Positions 8,578 through 17,455 of a stretch of 64,000 bases of DNA are shown in pieces. The translations under genes and the position numbers were made by a program. This DNA is from Candidatus Phytoplasma fabacearum. Lineage in GTDB: Bacteria > Bacillota_I > Bacilli_A > Acholeplasmatales > Acholeplasmataceae. Positions within the stretch are counted from its first letter, which is position 1. Every line of letters begins with the position of its first letter. The notes beneath the pieces are model-generated. The model was not told the DNA's origin and did no database searches. It saw only the letters and a program-made list of their open reading frames with translations. The stretch is from assembly GCF_030586805.1 (NCBI RefSeq), contig NZ_JAOSIM010000001.1:62001-126000 (forward strand), in the 5' to 3' direction.

Positions 8578-10588
8578 ATGAGTGAATTAGTTAAATTATT
8601 TTGTCAAAAATGTGGCAGAGAAAATTATCATACTTATAAAAAGGGCGCCAAAGAGGCCTAAATATCGAGTTATTTAACCAATAACCAGTGCCGATAAACA
8701 CTGAAAGGATAAGAACGGTTCTTGAAAGGAAACCATCAGGAATTACAGCAGTTCTTAAAAGCGGGTTGCGATGAAATAGTTAGTCAAGAAGATGCCGCCA
8801 CCGAATGGTTCGATGGATAAGCCTGAGATGGCCTAAGAGGGAAAACAGATGTAAGAAGTAAACCTATCTCGTAAACTATTAAAAACGAGTAGTCCGGAAT
8901 CTATCGATATATATTTTTAGTATTGGATAGTTTATCAAATAAAAAAACCTGGAATCTTACCATTATAAAAAATGGTTACCTCGCCTAAGGAATCAAGGTA
9001 GATATTTAGAGTAACTTGGAGAATCCTAAAGGTCAGTTATTAAATTAACTAATAATGAGCTTAAAGTCATTAGGCCCAAGGATAAAGCGACTTCTTAGTA
9101 GTCGGAGGAGTAAAACTTGATCTGGAATGATAAAGAGAATCGTCCTCCCTGGAACAAGGTTAATGACCTTGATAGGGCGAAAGAAGTTAGTAATTTATTG
9201 TTTATTCGATGTTATTAAGAAATTAAATTGTTGCGAATCTTTAAAAATAATTTTAAATTATTTATTAAAAAACCGAAAAACGAAGTATTAAACAAAAACT
9301 CAAATCAGTATATGGAATAATTTTATCAACTCTTATCATGTTTTCGATTAAATCGCAATCTATAAGCAATTCGTCGAGACAAGCGAGGTTAACCGAAAAA
9401 ACTATAATTGTATTGGATTATGTTGATTACTACTATTCGCTGTCGATAAGAGAGAGTTTTTGTGCTAAAATAATAAAAAATAAATTAAGTTTTGCCTCAA
9501 CTCTTTTCTTGAAATTGGAAACAAATACAATAGGTATTTTAACAATAAACAAATAATATTAGATAGTTAAATCAATATAAATCTTAATCTAAGAGTTGAG
9601 TATATTCGTTATGCAAATAATTTTATTATATTGGGTTTTAATAAACTACAAAATAACCCAAAAAAAATCAAAAAACCAAGTTATGAAATGGCTCGCACAA
9701 GATTTATAACTGACAAAATTGTTCCGACCATAAACGAATAAAGTTTTTGTTTTACATTGTTAATTTTTATTTCATCGTCATTATCAGGATTCTTTAAATA
9801 ATAAAAAAGAATTTTAAAAGAGGTATTACGAATTTAAATCTCAATAAATAAAGCTAAGGAATATGCCTAAGAATATATTTGGTTATAAGTTAAGAGAATC
9901 GGAAAAAATCATAAAACCTACCTTAACTAATAACAGAAAATGATTAGAAATAATTTTTATCTATAAAAAGATTAGGTTATTAATGACTCAATTATTTTTT
10001 GTTTAGATAAAAATTTGGTTCAATTAAGATCTAAACCTGAACTGCTTATGAGAATATATTTGTTTAAAACAAACTAACTAGGTAACAAAATAATTCATTG
10101 TTAAAATGATAAAAATACTTAGTTTAAGGTAAATTCGGAGAATTAAATATATCCAAAATGTAAGATAAAAATAGATCATTTAAAGTATTCATTGCGATAA
10201 ATGAGGAGAAAAGTAAAAGGAAATTCTAGATATGAGAATTAATTTTTATCTTTTTCGTAGATTTTTTATTTAAGAAAAGTATATTTAAAAAAGTATACAA
10301 CTGGTTTAGTATGATCAATAGCATTCAAGAATGATAAGAATAAACAACTAACGAGTGGTGACACAACGTTAGTCCTCAGAAGAGAATAAATTATGGCAAG
10401 CCGGATGCTTGGAAACTTGCTTGTCCGGTTTAGAGGGGGGCTGTTTGTAATAGATATCAGAAAAATAAATCCTGAGATTGAAACACAAATAATCTATCTC
10501 TATTAAAAAACAAAATCCTAAAAATTTGGAATTGAATAAATATTGTCCTTTTGAAAGAAAATATTTGCTTCATAAAGAGAAAAAATAA
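8578..10588 (+). CDS. rpmG: Ribosomal protein L33 (copy 1), split by a group II intron
   Basis: Exon 1 is 8578-8642 and exon 2 is 10504-10588. Joining them through a split codon (AA|T, Asn) gives a 49-residue L33 ending HKEKK, the normal length. The joined centre reads YHTYKNKKQNPKNLELNKYC, matching the family pattern NKKxxPxxLELKKYC. The first zinc pair CQKC is intact, but the second is CPFE in place of CxxC, so one zinc ligand is lost. A second, unsplit L33 gene with four Cys lies at 60444-60587, so this copy may be dispensable or a zinc-independent paralogue. The start has GAGG about 9 bases upstream. Confidence 0.85.
8643..10503 (+). mobile_element. Group II intron in rpmG (family A, decayed domain IV)
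   Basis: 1861 bases. It begins GGGCG and ends CTCTAT. Domain V is at 10398-10431, with paired ends AGCCGGA and TCCGGTT and the GAAA loop, followed by a GAGGGGGG linker and domain VI. The first 560 bases are homologous to the two metK introns (shared landmarks AGCAGTTCTTAAAAGCGGG and GATAGGGCGAAAGAAGT). About 1.1 kb of AT-rich sequence fills the domain IV position (roughly 9205-10335). It is stop-rich in every frame, and I see no reverse-transcriptase motif, so any former intron-encoded protein is beyond recognition. Splicing would need help in trans. Confidence 0.88.
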
Positions 10589-10730
10589 TAAATTAAAATG
10601 AATTTAATAATTCAAAAAATAATAATTTATATTATTTTGTATTTTATATATAAATATAACGAAGTTTCAATTTTATTATTTAGATTATATTCGAAAATAA
10701 TATTTTAAATCTTTTGTTATTATTTTATTT

Positions 10731-10804
10731 GGCCCTGTAGCCAAGTGGTAAGGCATAGCTCTGCAAAAGCTTGAACATCGGTTCGAATCCGTTCAGGGCC
10801 TCCA
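10731..10804 (+). tRNA. trnC: tRNA-Cys (GCA)
   Basis: A full cloverleaf is readable, with acceptor stem GGCCCTG paired to CAGGGCC, T-loop GGTTCGAATCC and the CCA end encoded in the DNA. The anticodon loop CTGCAAA gives anticodon GCA. Confidence 0.95.
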
Positions 10805-10878
10805 TTTTTATAATAATTTAAAATTTTTATTATAAAATAATATTTTTTATATATTTAAATATTATATAATGTTAGCAT

Positions 10879-11214
10879 ATGAATAAAAAAATGAAATTAA
10901 TTTTAGCTATTGTTTCTTCTGAAGATTCTGATGAAGTGCAACATAATTTAAGTAAAAATAACTTTTTTAGCACAAAATTATCAACTCAAGGAGGATTTTT
11001 GAGCAAAAAAAATGTTACTTTAATTATAGGTTTATCAGCGGATAAAGTAGAACAAGCTATAGAAATTATTAAATTCCATTCTAGACAGAAAACACAAATC
11101 ATACCTAATGATATTTTAAATGAATTTTCTGCTTATTATTCTTTACCTTCTGAAGTTTCTGTTGGTGGAGCTACTATTTTTATTTTAGATGTGGAAAATT
11201 TTTTAAAATTGTAA
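10879..11214 (+). CDS. darA: Cyclic di-AMP receptor, DarA/PstA family
   Basis: 111 residues that match the PII-like cyclic-di-AMP receptor family (DarA/PstA/YaaQ). It has the N-terminal MKLILAIV strand, the TKLSTQGGFLSKKN loop that contacts the ligand, and the C-terminal VGGATIFILDVENF. Length agrees with the usual 109. In Bacillota the protein binds c-di-AMP, but its output is poorly known. A TATAAT at 10864-10869 lies only about 10 bases before the ATG, so the true promoter is probably further upstream or the mRNA has almost no leader. Confidence 0.88.
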   Translation: MNKKMKLILAIVSSEDSDEVQHNLSKNNFFSTKLSTQGGFLSKKNVTLIIGLSADKVEQAIEIIKFHSRQKTQIIPNDILNEFSAYYSLPSEVSVGGATIFILDVENFLKL

Positions 11215-11297
11215 TTAACTATTAAACAAATTGTATATTAACTTATTAATTTATTTAATTTGGTTTTTGGGTTTTTGAAAGGATATAACTTGGCAAA

Positions 11298-11510
11298 ATG
11301 GCTTTGAATAAAGAACAAAAGAAAAAAATTTTAGAAAAATGTGATGCTACTCTTATTAATACTGGTTCCAATAAAGTCCAGTTTAATTTATTAACTGCTA
11401 ATATAGAAATATTATCGTATCATATTAAAAATCATCCTGGAGATTTTCAAGCTAAACGTAGTTTAATGATTAAACGTCATCAGTTAAAAATGATAAAAAG
11501 AAATGTTTAA
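11298..11510 (+). CDS. rpsO: Ribosomal protein S15, C-terminally short
   Basis: Binds 16S rRNA early in 30S assembly. The start MALNKEQKKKIL and the core NTGSNKVQFNLLTANIEIL are classic S15. The protein stops at 70 residues, against 85-89 in most bacteria, so most of the last helix is missing. The stop codon falls inside the 5' arm of a perfect terminator hairpin (11495-11544). I found no clear continuation in another frame within the next 40 bases. The GAAAGGA site lies about 15 bases before the ATG. Confidence 0.85.
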   Translation: MALNKEQKKKILEKCDATLINTGSNKVQFNLLTANIEILSYHIKNHPGDFQAKRSLMIKRHQLKMIKRNV

Positions 11511-11550
11511 ATTAAGTGTTTATCTTAAGAAAACATTTCTTTTTTATTTT
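11495..11550 (+). terminator. Strong intrinsic terminator overlapping rpsO end
   Basis: Arms at 11495-11508 (AAAAAGAAATGTTT) and 11531-11544 are perfectly complementary over 14 bases and run into a T tract. The 5' arm encodes the last S15 codons and part of its stop. Confidence 0.8.
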
Positions 11551-11827
11551 TAATTTATTATTTAATTGATTAATAATAAAGATTAATTATTTGATATATT
11601 GTATATTAATTTTATTTATATAGTTTTAATAGTTTGAACAATTTTTTATTTATATCGAATATATTATTTTATTAAATTCAAAATTAAAATATTTGTTAAT
11701 TATTATTTAAAGAATAATTTTAAAATTTAATAAATTAATATATTATTTTATCTATGTTTATTATATAATGTAATACTTTTTAACTGTTTATATTTTTATT
11801 TAAATTATAAATTTTTTAGAAAATTTA
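11551..11827. other. AT-rich intergenic gap between convergent genes
   Basis: About 280 bases between the rpsO terminator and the 3' end of reverse-strand tRNA-Gly. I see no reading frame, RNA gene or repeat in it. Confidence 0.5.
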
Positions 11828-11902
11828 TGGAGCGAGTGAAGGGAATCGAACCCTCATTATATGCTTGGCAAGCATATGTAATAACCATTATACGACACCC
11901 GC
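11828..11902 (-). tRNA. trnG: tRNA-Gly (GCC)
   Basis: On the reverse strand the acceptor GCGGGTG and the T-arm GGGTTCGATTCCC are clear, and CCA is encoded. The anticodon loop TTGCCAA gives GCC. A second tRNA-Gly, with anticodon TCC, is at 51333-51407. Confidence 0.94.
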
Positions 11903-12012
11903 GATTTAATTAAAAATATATTATATATTAATAATTTTTTAAAATATTTATTATTTAGTTTAATATTACTATTAAATTTTACCAAAAAAATTATTGTTTT
12001 TTACAAAATAAT

Positions 12013-12086
12013 TGGTGCCCTTAATAAGAATTGAACTTATATTACATCATTACCATTGATGCGTTTTACCATTAAACTATAAGGGC
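12013..12086 (-). tRNA. trnT: tRNA-Thr (GGT)
   Basis: On the reverse strand the acceptor GCCCTTA pairs with TAAGGGC, and CCA is encoded. The anticodon arm CATCA-ATGGTAA-TGATG gives GGT. It probably shares a transcript with tRNA-Gly(GCC), 110 bases further along the reverse strand. Confidence 0.92.
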
Positions 12087-12222
12087 TATATTTTTATTTT
12101 CTTTAATGAGTAATTATATCATAAACATTAATTTAATGAAATAAATAAAATTAAAATGTTTAAAATTAAATTTTATTTTTTTCATTGTTAAATATAATAT
12201 TTAATTTTACTATTAATTTGTG

Positions 12223-12228
12223 TATAAT
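12223..12228 (+). promoter_or_regulatory. Candidate -10 element upstream of the cold-shock-domain gene
   Basis: A perfect TATAAT hexamer, 78 bases before the ATG at 12306. The expected -35 position holds only a weak TTTAAT-like sequence, so this is a tentative promoter. It would give a leader of about 70 bases. Confidence 0.4.
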
Positions 12229-12305
12229 GAAAGTGACTATTTCGACTAATTAAAATAAAATTAGAGAATGAAATTAGAATGCAATTGCAGAGGAGTTTTT
12301 TTAAA

Positions 12306-12731
12306 ATGTCAGCAGATCAAATTAGTCCACGTAGTATAGGTTATTTAAAGTTTTTTTCCGAAAAAAGAACAACAGATAATCATGAAGAAAAAGGTAATTA
12401 TGGATTTATTTATAGAAATCCTAATTTATCAGAAGAACAACAGTTAATATTACAAAATAAAGTACAAGAATTAAAAAATATGTTATCAGATTCTGAAATT
12501 TCAAATGATGATATGAACGAAAAATATTCAGAAATTAAAGAGTTAATTGGTTTAGATACTAAAATATTAGAAGAAGTTTTTTTTCATGTTTCACAAATAG
12601 CAGATAGATCTGTTATAGATATGACACCTGAGGATAGAAGAAACTTTTTTTATCAAGGTGCTCTTTTTGAATTTGATGTAGAATCTACTCAACAAGGTTT
12701 AAAAGCTGTTAGAATTAATAAAATTTTTTAA
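12306..12731 (+). CDS. Cold-shock-domain protein with a large helical insertion
   Basis: The start is the ATG at 12306, about 10 bases after AGAGGAG; an upstream in-frame ATG at 12279 precedes that site. The N-terminal part (GYLKFFSEKR...GNYGFIY) matches cold-shock-domain strands 1-2 with RNP1, and the later part (EEVFFHVSQI, then FEFDVESTQQGLKAVRI) matches RNP2 and strands 4-5. Between RNP1 and RNP2 lies a charged, helical insert of roughly 45 residues. The 141 residues are therefore about twice the size of CspA. This is likely an RNA-binding protein or chaperone. It is monocistronic, with its own terminator. Confidence 0.7.
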   Translation: MSADQISPRSIGYLKFFSEKRTTDNHEEKGNYGFIYRNPNLSEEQQLILQNKVQELKNMLSDSEISNDDMNEKYSEIKELIGLDTKILEEVFFHVSQIADRSVIDMTPEDRRNFFYQGALFEFDVESTQQGLKAVRINKIF

Positions 12732-12750
12732 TTTATTTTTATATATTATC

Positions 12751-12778
12751 AAAAAAAGACTTGAAAAAGTCTTTTTTT
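12751..12778 (+). terminator. Intrinsic terminator after the cold-shock-domain gene
   Basis: AAAGACTT at the 3' end of the first arm pairs with AAGTCTTT around a short A-rich loop, followed by seven T. A-tract and T-tract flank the stem symmetrically, so it could also work on the reverse strand. Confidence 0.85.
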
Positions 12779-12859
12779 ATTGTTAATTATAAAAAAATTA
12801 ATTTATTTTTGCAAAATAATAATCATAGTATAAGGAAGTGAGTCTTTAATAAATTAAAT

Positions 12860-15668
12860 ATGCAAAAATTTACTAATGAATCAGTTAGGGCGCCAAAGAG
12901 GCCTAAATATCGTGTGATTTTACCAATCACCAGTGCGATAAACACTGTAAGGCTAAGAACGGTTCTTGAATGGAAACTCTCAAGAATTACAGCAGTTCTT
13001 AAAAGCGGGTTGCGACGAAGTAGTTAGTCAAGAAGATACCGCCACCAAATGGTTCTAAGGATAAGCCTGTAATGGCCTAAGAAGATAAGAAGATGCAATT
13101 CAGAAGCTTGTTTCGTAAACTACTATAAGCGAGCAGTCCAGAGTCTATTAATATATATTTTAAGTATTGAATAGTTTATCAATTAACAAACCTGGAATCT
13201 CACCATTAACAAAATGGTTACTTCACCTAAGGAATCAAGGTAGATATTTAGCGTAACTTGGAGAATCCTAAAGGTCAGTTATTAAATTAACTAATAATGA
13301 GCTTAAAGTCATTAGGCCCAAGGATAAAGCGACTTCTTAGTAGTCGGAGGAGTAAAACTTGATCTGGAATGATAAAGAGAATCGTCCTCCCTGGAACAAG
13401 GTTAATGACCTTGATAGGGCGAAAGAAGTCAGTAATTTATTGATTGTCCGGTTTTTATTAATTAGGTATTTTTTGTCAATCTTGAAATCATTTAAAATCT
13501 TTCATTATTCGACAAAAGTTACAAACAACGGTATTAAACACCTGCTGAGAATTTAATCAAATCATAGACGGTATCAAAATCCCAAAATTTAAAAATACCA
13601 CCATGAATAAATTAAAAAGCAATATTAACCATAACCAGTTAGGTAGGTATTATGCAAGCATGATGATTATCATCATAGAACTTATATGATCGGAATTAAC
13701 AACTAATCAGTGGTGACACGACGTTAGTCCTCAGAAGAGGATAAATTATGGCAAGCCGGATGCTTGGAAACTTGCTCGTCCGGTTTAGAGGGGGGCTATT
13801 TGTAATAAATAACTGGTTGATAAATCAGATTATTGGAACGCAAATAATCTATTCCTATCTCAAGGACATCCTGATAAAATAGCAGATCAAATTTCTGATG
13901 TTTTATTAGATGCTTATTTGAAGCAAGATTCTAATGCGAAAATCGCTATTGAAACAATAGGGGCGCCAAAGAGGCCTAAATATCGTGTGATTTTACCAAT
14001 CACCAGTGCGATAAACACTGTAAGGCTAAGAACGGTTCTTGAATGGAAACTCTCAAGAATTACAGCAGTTCTTAAAAGCGGGTTGCGACGAAGTAGTTAG
14101 TCAAGAAGATACCGCCACCAAATGGTTCTAAGGATAAGCCTGTAATGGCCTAAGAAGATAAGAAGATGCAATTCAGAAGCTTGTTTCGTAAACTACTATA
14201 AGCGAGCAGTCCAGAGTCTATTAATATATATTTTAAGTATTGAATAGTTTATCAATTAACAAACCTGGAATCTCACCATTAACAAAATGGTTACTTCACC
14301 TAAGGAATCAAGGTAGATATTTAGCGTAACTTGGAGAATCCTAAAGGTCAGTTATTAAATTAACTAATAATGAGCTTAAAGTCATTAGGCCCAAGGATAA
14401 AGCGACTTCTTAGTAGTCGGAGGAGTAAAACTTGATCTGGAATGATAAAGAGAATCGTCCTCCCTGGAACAAGGTTAACGACCTTGATAGGGCGAAAGAA
14501 GTCAGTAATTTATTGTTTATTGATAAATTATGGAAAGCCGGATGCTGGGAAACTTGCTTGTCCGGTTTGGAGGGGGGCTATTTGTAATAGCTATCAGAAA
14601 GACAAATTTTGAGATCGAAACGCAAATAATCTATCCCTATTCACTAAAAATAAAATTATTCTTTGTGGAGAAATTAAAAGTTCTATTAATTTAGATCAAA
14701 AAACAATAGAAACTATTGTTCGAGAAACAGTAAAAGATATAGGGTATACAAATAAAGAAGATAATTTTTATTATTCAAATTTGTTAATTGTTAATTTAAT
14801 AAATCAACAATCTGAAGAAATTAATAAAGCTGTTTCAGTTAATGGTGGCGCCGGAGATCAAGGTGCAATGTTTGGTTACGCTACTAATGAAACACCCTGT
14901 TATATGCCATTACAGTTTATATTATCTCGAAATTTAGCTCTACAATTAAACAAAATAAGAGAAAATAAAATTTTACCTTTTTTAAAACCAGATGGTAAAA
15001 CACAATTAACTATGACATATGATGAAAAAGGTAATTTATATTATATTGATTCAATTGTGATTTCTTGTCATCATAGTAATGTTGTGAAAAATAATAAAAA
15101 TTTTTCAGATGATATTATAAAATATGTTATTTCTCCAGTTATTCCTATTAAATTTATAAATGTTAAAACTAAATTTTATATTAATCCAGCTGGAAGTTTT
15201 ATTCAAGGTGGTCCTTGTTTTGATACTGGTTTAACAGGAAGAAAAATTATCCAAGATAGTTATGGTAGTGAAATACGTCATGGAGGAGGTTGTTTTAGTG
15301 GCAAAGATGCTTCTAAAGTAGATCGTAGCGGAGCATATATGTTAAGGTATTTAGCTAAAAATATTGTTGCTTCTGGTATTTGTGATAAATGTGAATTACA
15401 AATAGCTTATGTCATTGGAGTAAATTTTCCTGTTGGTTTGTTTATTAATACTTTTAATACTAATAGAGTTAATGATAATCTTATTCTTGATACAATTTAT
15501 AATAATTTTGATTTAAGTCCTCAAGGGATTATTAATCAATTAAATTTAACTAAACCTATTTTTCATATGACTGCTAAATACGGACATTTTGGTGTTGATA
15601 ATGATAAATTTAGTTGGGAAAAAACAGATAAAATAAAATTATTTTCTCGGTTGTTGAAAAAATTTTAA
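12860..15668 (+). CDS. metK: S-adenosylmethionine synthetase, split by two group II introns
   Basis: Makes S-adenosylmethionine from methionine and ATP. Exons are 12860-12887, 13859-13960 and 14641-15668. Joined, they give 385 residues, the normal MetK size, with no stop or shift: MQKFTNESV, then T(A|CT)[13 protein letters not shown], then AIETI-V(G|TC)[10 protein letters not shown]. Both joints restore family sequence (ESVxxGHPDK; ETxVT). Exon 3 keeps [21 protein letters not shown] and [19 protein letters not shown], so the active site is complete. Without splicing only the last 295 residues could be read, lacking the ATP-binding GHPDK. The ATG is the only canonical start after a TGA at 12839. 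The AAGGAAG site is about 20 bases upstream, which is long. Confidence 0.9.
12888..13858 (+). mobile_element. Group II intron 1 of metK (family A)
   Basis: 971 bases. It begins GGGCG and ends TCCTAT. Domain V is at 13753-13786 (AGCCGGA...TCCGGTT), followed by the GAGGGGGG linker and domain VI. The first 555 bases (12888-13442) are nearly identical to intron 2 of the same gene. The domain IV position holds about 300 bases without a usable reading frame. The boundary is set by restoration of the MetK frame (A|CT, Thr). Confidence 0.9.
13961..14640 (+). mobile_element. Group II intron 2 of metK (family A, compact)
   Basis: 680 bases. It begins GGGCG and ends CCCTAT. Domain V is at 14535-14568. 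Its first 555 bases (13961-14515) match metK intron 1 with a single visible difference (C for T at 14479). Domain IV is reduced to about 10-15 bases, so this is an essentially ribozyme-only element. The boundary is set by the MetK frame (G|TC, Val). Confidence 0.9.
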
Positions 15669-15802
15669 TAATTATTATATATTTAATGTTTTTTTATCTA
15701 TTTATTGAAGTTAAATAAATTTATTTAATTATTTTTTAATCATCATCGATAATCATTATAATTATTTTAAGGTTATTTTTATAAAAGGTTATACAAAAAT
15801 AT

Positions 15803-17224
15803 ATGAAAAAAAAATTAGTTAAAACGGTTCGTTGTCGTGATATTAATTTTAGCCAGTGGTATACAGATCTTTGTTTAAAAGCTAAATTAATTTCTTATTC
15901 TGATGTACCAGGTTTTTTTATTTATTTACCTGATGGTTATTTTTTATGGGAAATGATACAAAAATTTTTAAATCATTATCTAAAAAAAAGCAATCATCAA
16001 AATGTTTATTTTCCTTTGCTTTTTTCTGAAAATTTGTTTCAATTAGAAAAAGATCATATTCAAGGTTTTGCTCCTGAAACTTTGATTATCGATAATGTTG
16101 CTAATCAATTGTTACCGTCTAAATTGATTCTTCGTCCGACTTCAGAAGTAATTTTTTCTAAGTATTATTCTAATATTATTACTTCTTATAGAGATTTGCC
16201 TAAATTATTTAATCAATGGTGTAGTGTAGTTCGTTGGGAAAAAAATACTAAGCCTTTTTTAAGAAGTAAAGAATTTTTATGGCAAGAGGGTCATACAGTT
16301 CATGCTTCTAAAAAAGAAGCTCTTGAAGAAACTCTTTATATTTTAAATTTGTATAAAAAATTAGGCAAAAAATTGTTAGCTATACCTTTTATTTCAGGTA
16401 TTAAAACAGAAAAAGAAAAATTTAAAGGAGCTGTAACAACTTATGCTATTGAAACTTTAATGTATGATGGTCAATCTTTGCAAGCAGGTACTTCTCATTA
16501 TTTAGGTACTAATTTTTCTAGAATTTTTAAAATTCAATTTCAAGATCAAAATTCTATTATACAAATAGCACATCAAACATCTTGGGCTATTTCATCTAGA
16601 TTGATAGGTGCTATAATTATGGTTCATGGCGATGATGAAGGTTTAGTAATGCCACCTTATATTGCTCCTATACAGATAGTTATTATTCCTTTAAGGTTAA
16701 ATAATTCGCTTTTATTAACTAAAGTTAATTTTTATTATAAACAGTTATTTAAAAAATATCGAACTAAATTAGATATACAAAATAAAAATATTGGTTGGAA
16801 ATTTAGTCATTATGAATTACAGGGAATACCTTTGAGATTAGAAATAGGAGAAAAAGAATTAAAAAATGATCAAATAACAATTTTTATTAGACACAGTCGA
16901 AAAAAAATTGTTATTAATTCTTCTGAGTTATTAATAAATATAGCTAAATTAGTTAAAAATATTCATCAAAATATGTTTGATAATGCTTTGCAACGTATGG
17001 AAAAGAATATTTATATTGCTAATAATTATGAAGAATTTAAACTTTATTTAGCTAAAAAAGGATATGTTAAAATGAGTGTTTTAGCTAACGAAGCGGAAGA
17101 AATTATCAAAAAAGACACAGGAGCTACAGCTCGAATAATTTTGAAAGAAAAATTATTAAATAAGATTTGTCCTGTTACTCGTAAAAAAGCAAATCAAACT
17201 ATTTTATTTGCTAGAGCTTATTAA
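15803..17224 (+). CDS. proS: Prolyl-tRNA synthetase (short, archaeal/eukaryote-like type)
   Basis: Charges tRNA-Pro. At 473 residues it is the ProS form without the bacterial editing insertion. Class II motif 2 (VVRWEKNTKPFLRSKEFLWQ) is near residues 140-160, followed by EGHTVHAS. The LGTNFSRIF and HGDDEGLVMPP segments and an anticodon-binding domain follow, and a zinc-domain-like tail ends at TILFARAY. Its substrate tRNA-Pro(TGG) in this window is interrupted by an intron. The gene starts 134 bases after metK. Confidence 0.93.
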   Translation: MKKKLVKTVRCRDINFSQWYTDLCLKAKLISYSDVPGFFIYLPDGYFLWEMIQKFLNHYLKKSNHQNVYFPLLFSENLFQLEKDHIQGFAPETLIIDNVANQLLPSKLILRPTSEVIFSKYYSNIITSYRDLPKLFNQWCSVVRWEKNTKPFLRSKEFLWQEGHTVHASKKEALEETLYILNLYKKLGKKLLAIPFISGIKTEKEKFKGAVTTYAIETLMYDGQSLQAGTSHYLGTNFSRIFKIQFQDQNSIIQIAHQTSWAISSRLIGAIIMVHGDDEGLVMPPYIAPIQIVIIPLRLNNSLLLTKVNFYYKQLFKKYRTKLDIQNKNIGWKFSHYELQGIPLRLEIGEKELKNDQITIFIRHSRKKIVINSSELLINIAKLVKNIHQNMFDNALQRMEKNIYIANNYEEFKLYLAKKGYVKMSVLANEAEEIIKKDTGATARIILKEKLLNKICPVTRKKANQTILFARAY

Positions 17225-17356
17225 AAGAGATAAAAATTAAAATTAATTTAATAATTAATGATTTTACTTTTATTTGAATTTATGGTAAAATTATTAAAAG
17301 TTATTCTTAATAAAATAAGAAATTAAAACAAGGAGAATAAGGTAATTTAAACGTAT

Positions 17357-17455
17357 ATGGAAAATGATGATAAAAATAATTATTTAAAAAGTTTTATTTT
17401 TTATAACCTATATTTTATTGCAGTTAAATGTGAAAGAGGTTATAAAATAAAATGA
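17357..17455 (+). CDS. Possible 32-residue leader ORF upstream of the CBS-domain gene
   Basis: An ATG-initiated frame of 32 codons ends in a TGA that overlaps the next gene's ATG (ATGA). An AAGGAG sequence at about 17331 is too far upstream (25 bases) to be an obvious ribosome site for it. The product has no recognisable feature. The overlap hints at coupling, but it may be chance. Confidence 0.2.
   Translation: MENDDKNNYLKSFIFYNLYFIAVKCERGYKIK

Noticed and set aside
9338-9556. A 72-codon reading frame inside the rpmG intron
   Set aside because: It lies in the domain IV region of a group II intron, has no ribosome-binding site and no recognisable similarity; stops surround it in all frames.
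13359-13556. A 65-codon reading frame in metK intron 1
   Set aside because: It overlaps conserved ribozyme domains II-III that are equally present in non-coding copies.
13918-14100. A 60-codon reading frame at the metK exon 2 / intron 2 junction
   Set aside because: It mixes an out-of-frame read of exon 2 with intron domain I sequence.
14781-15668. metK as an N-terminally truncated 295-residue gene or pseudogene
   Set aside because: The frame is open upstream to 14641, and two further exons supply the missing N terminus exactly in frame once the introns are removed.
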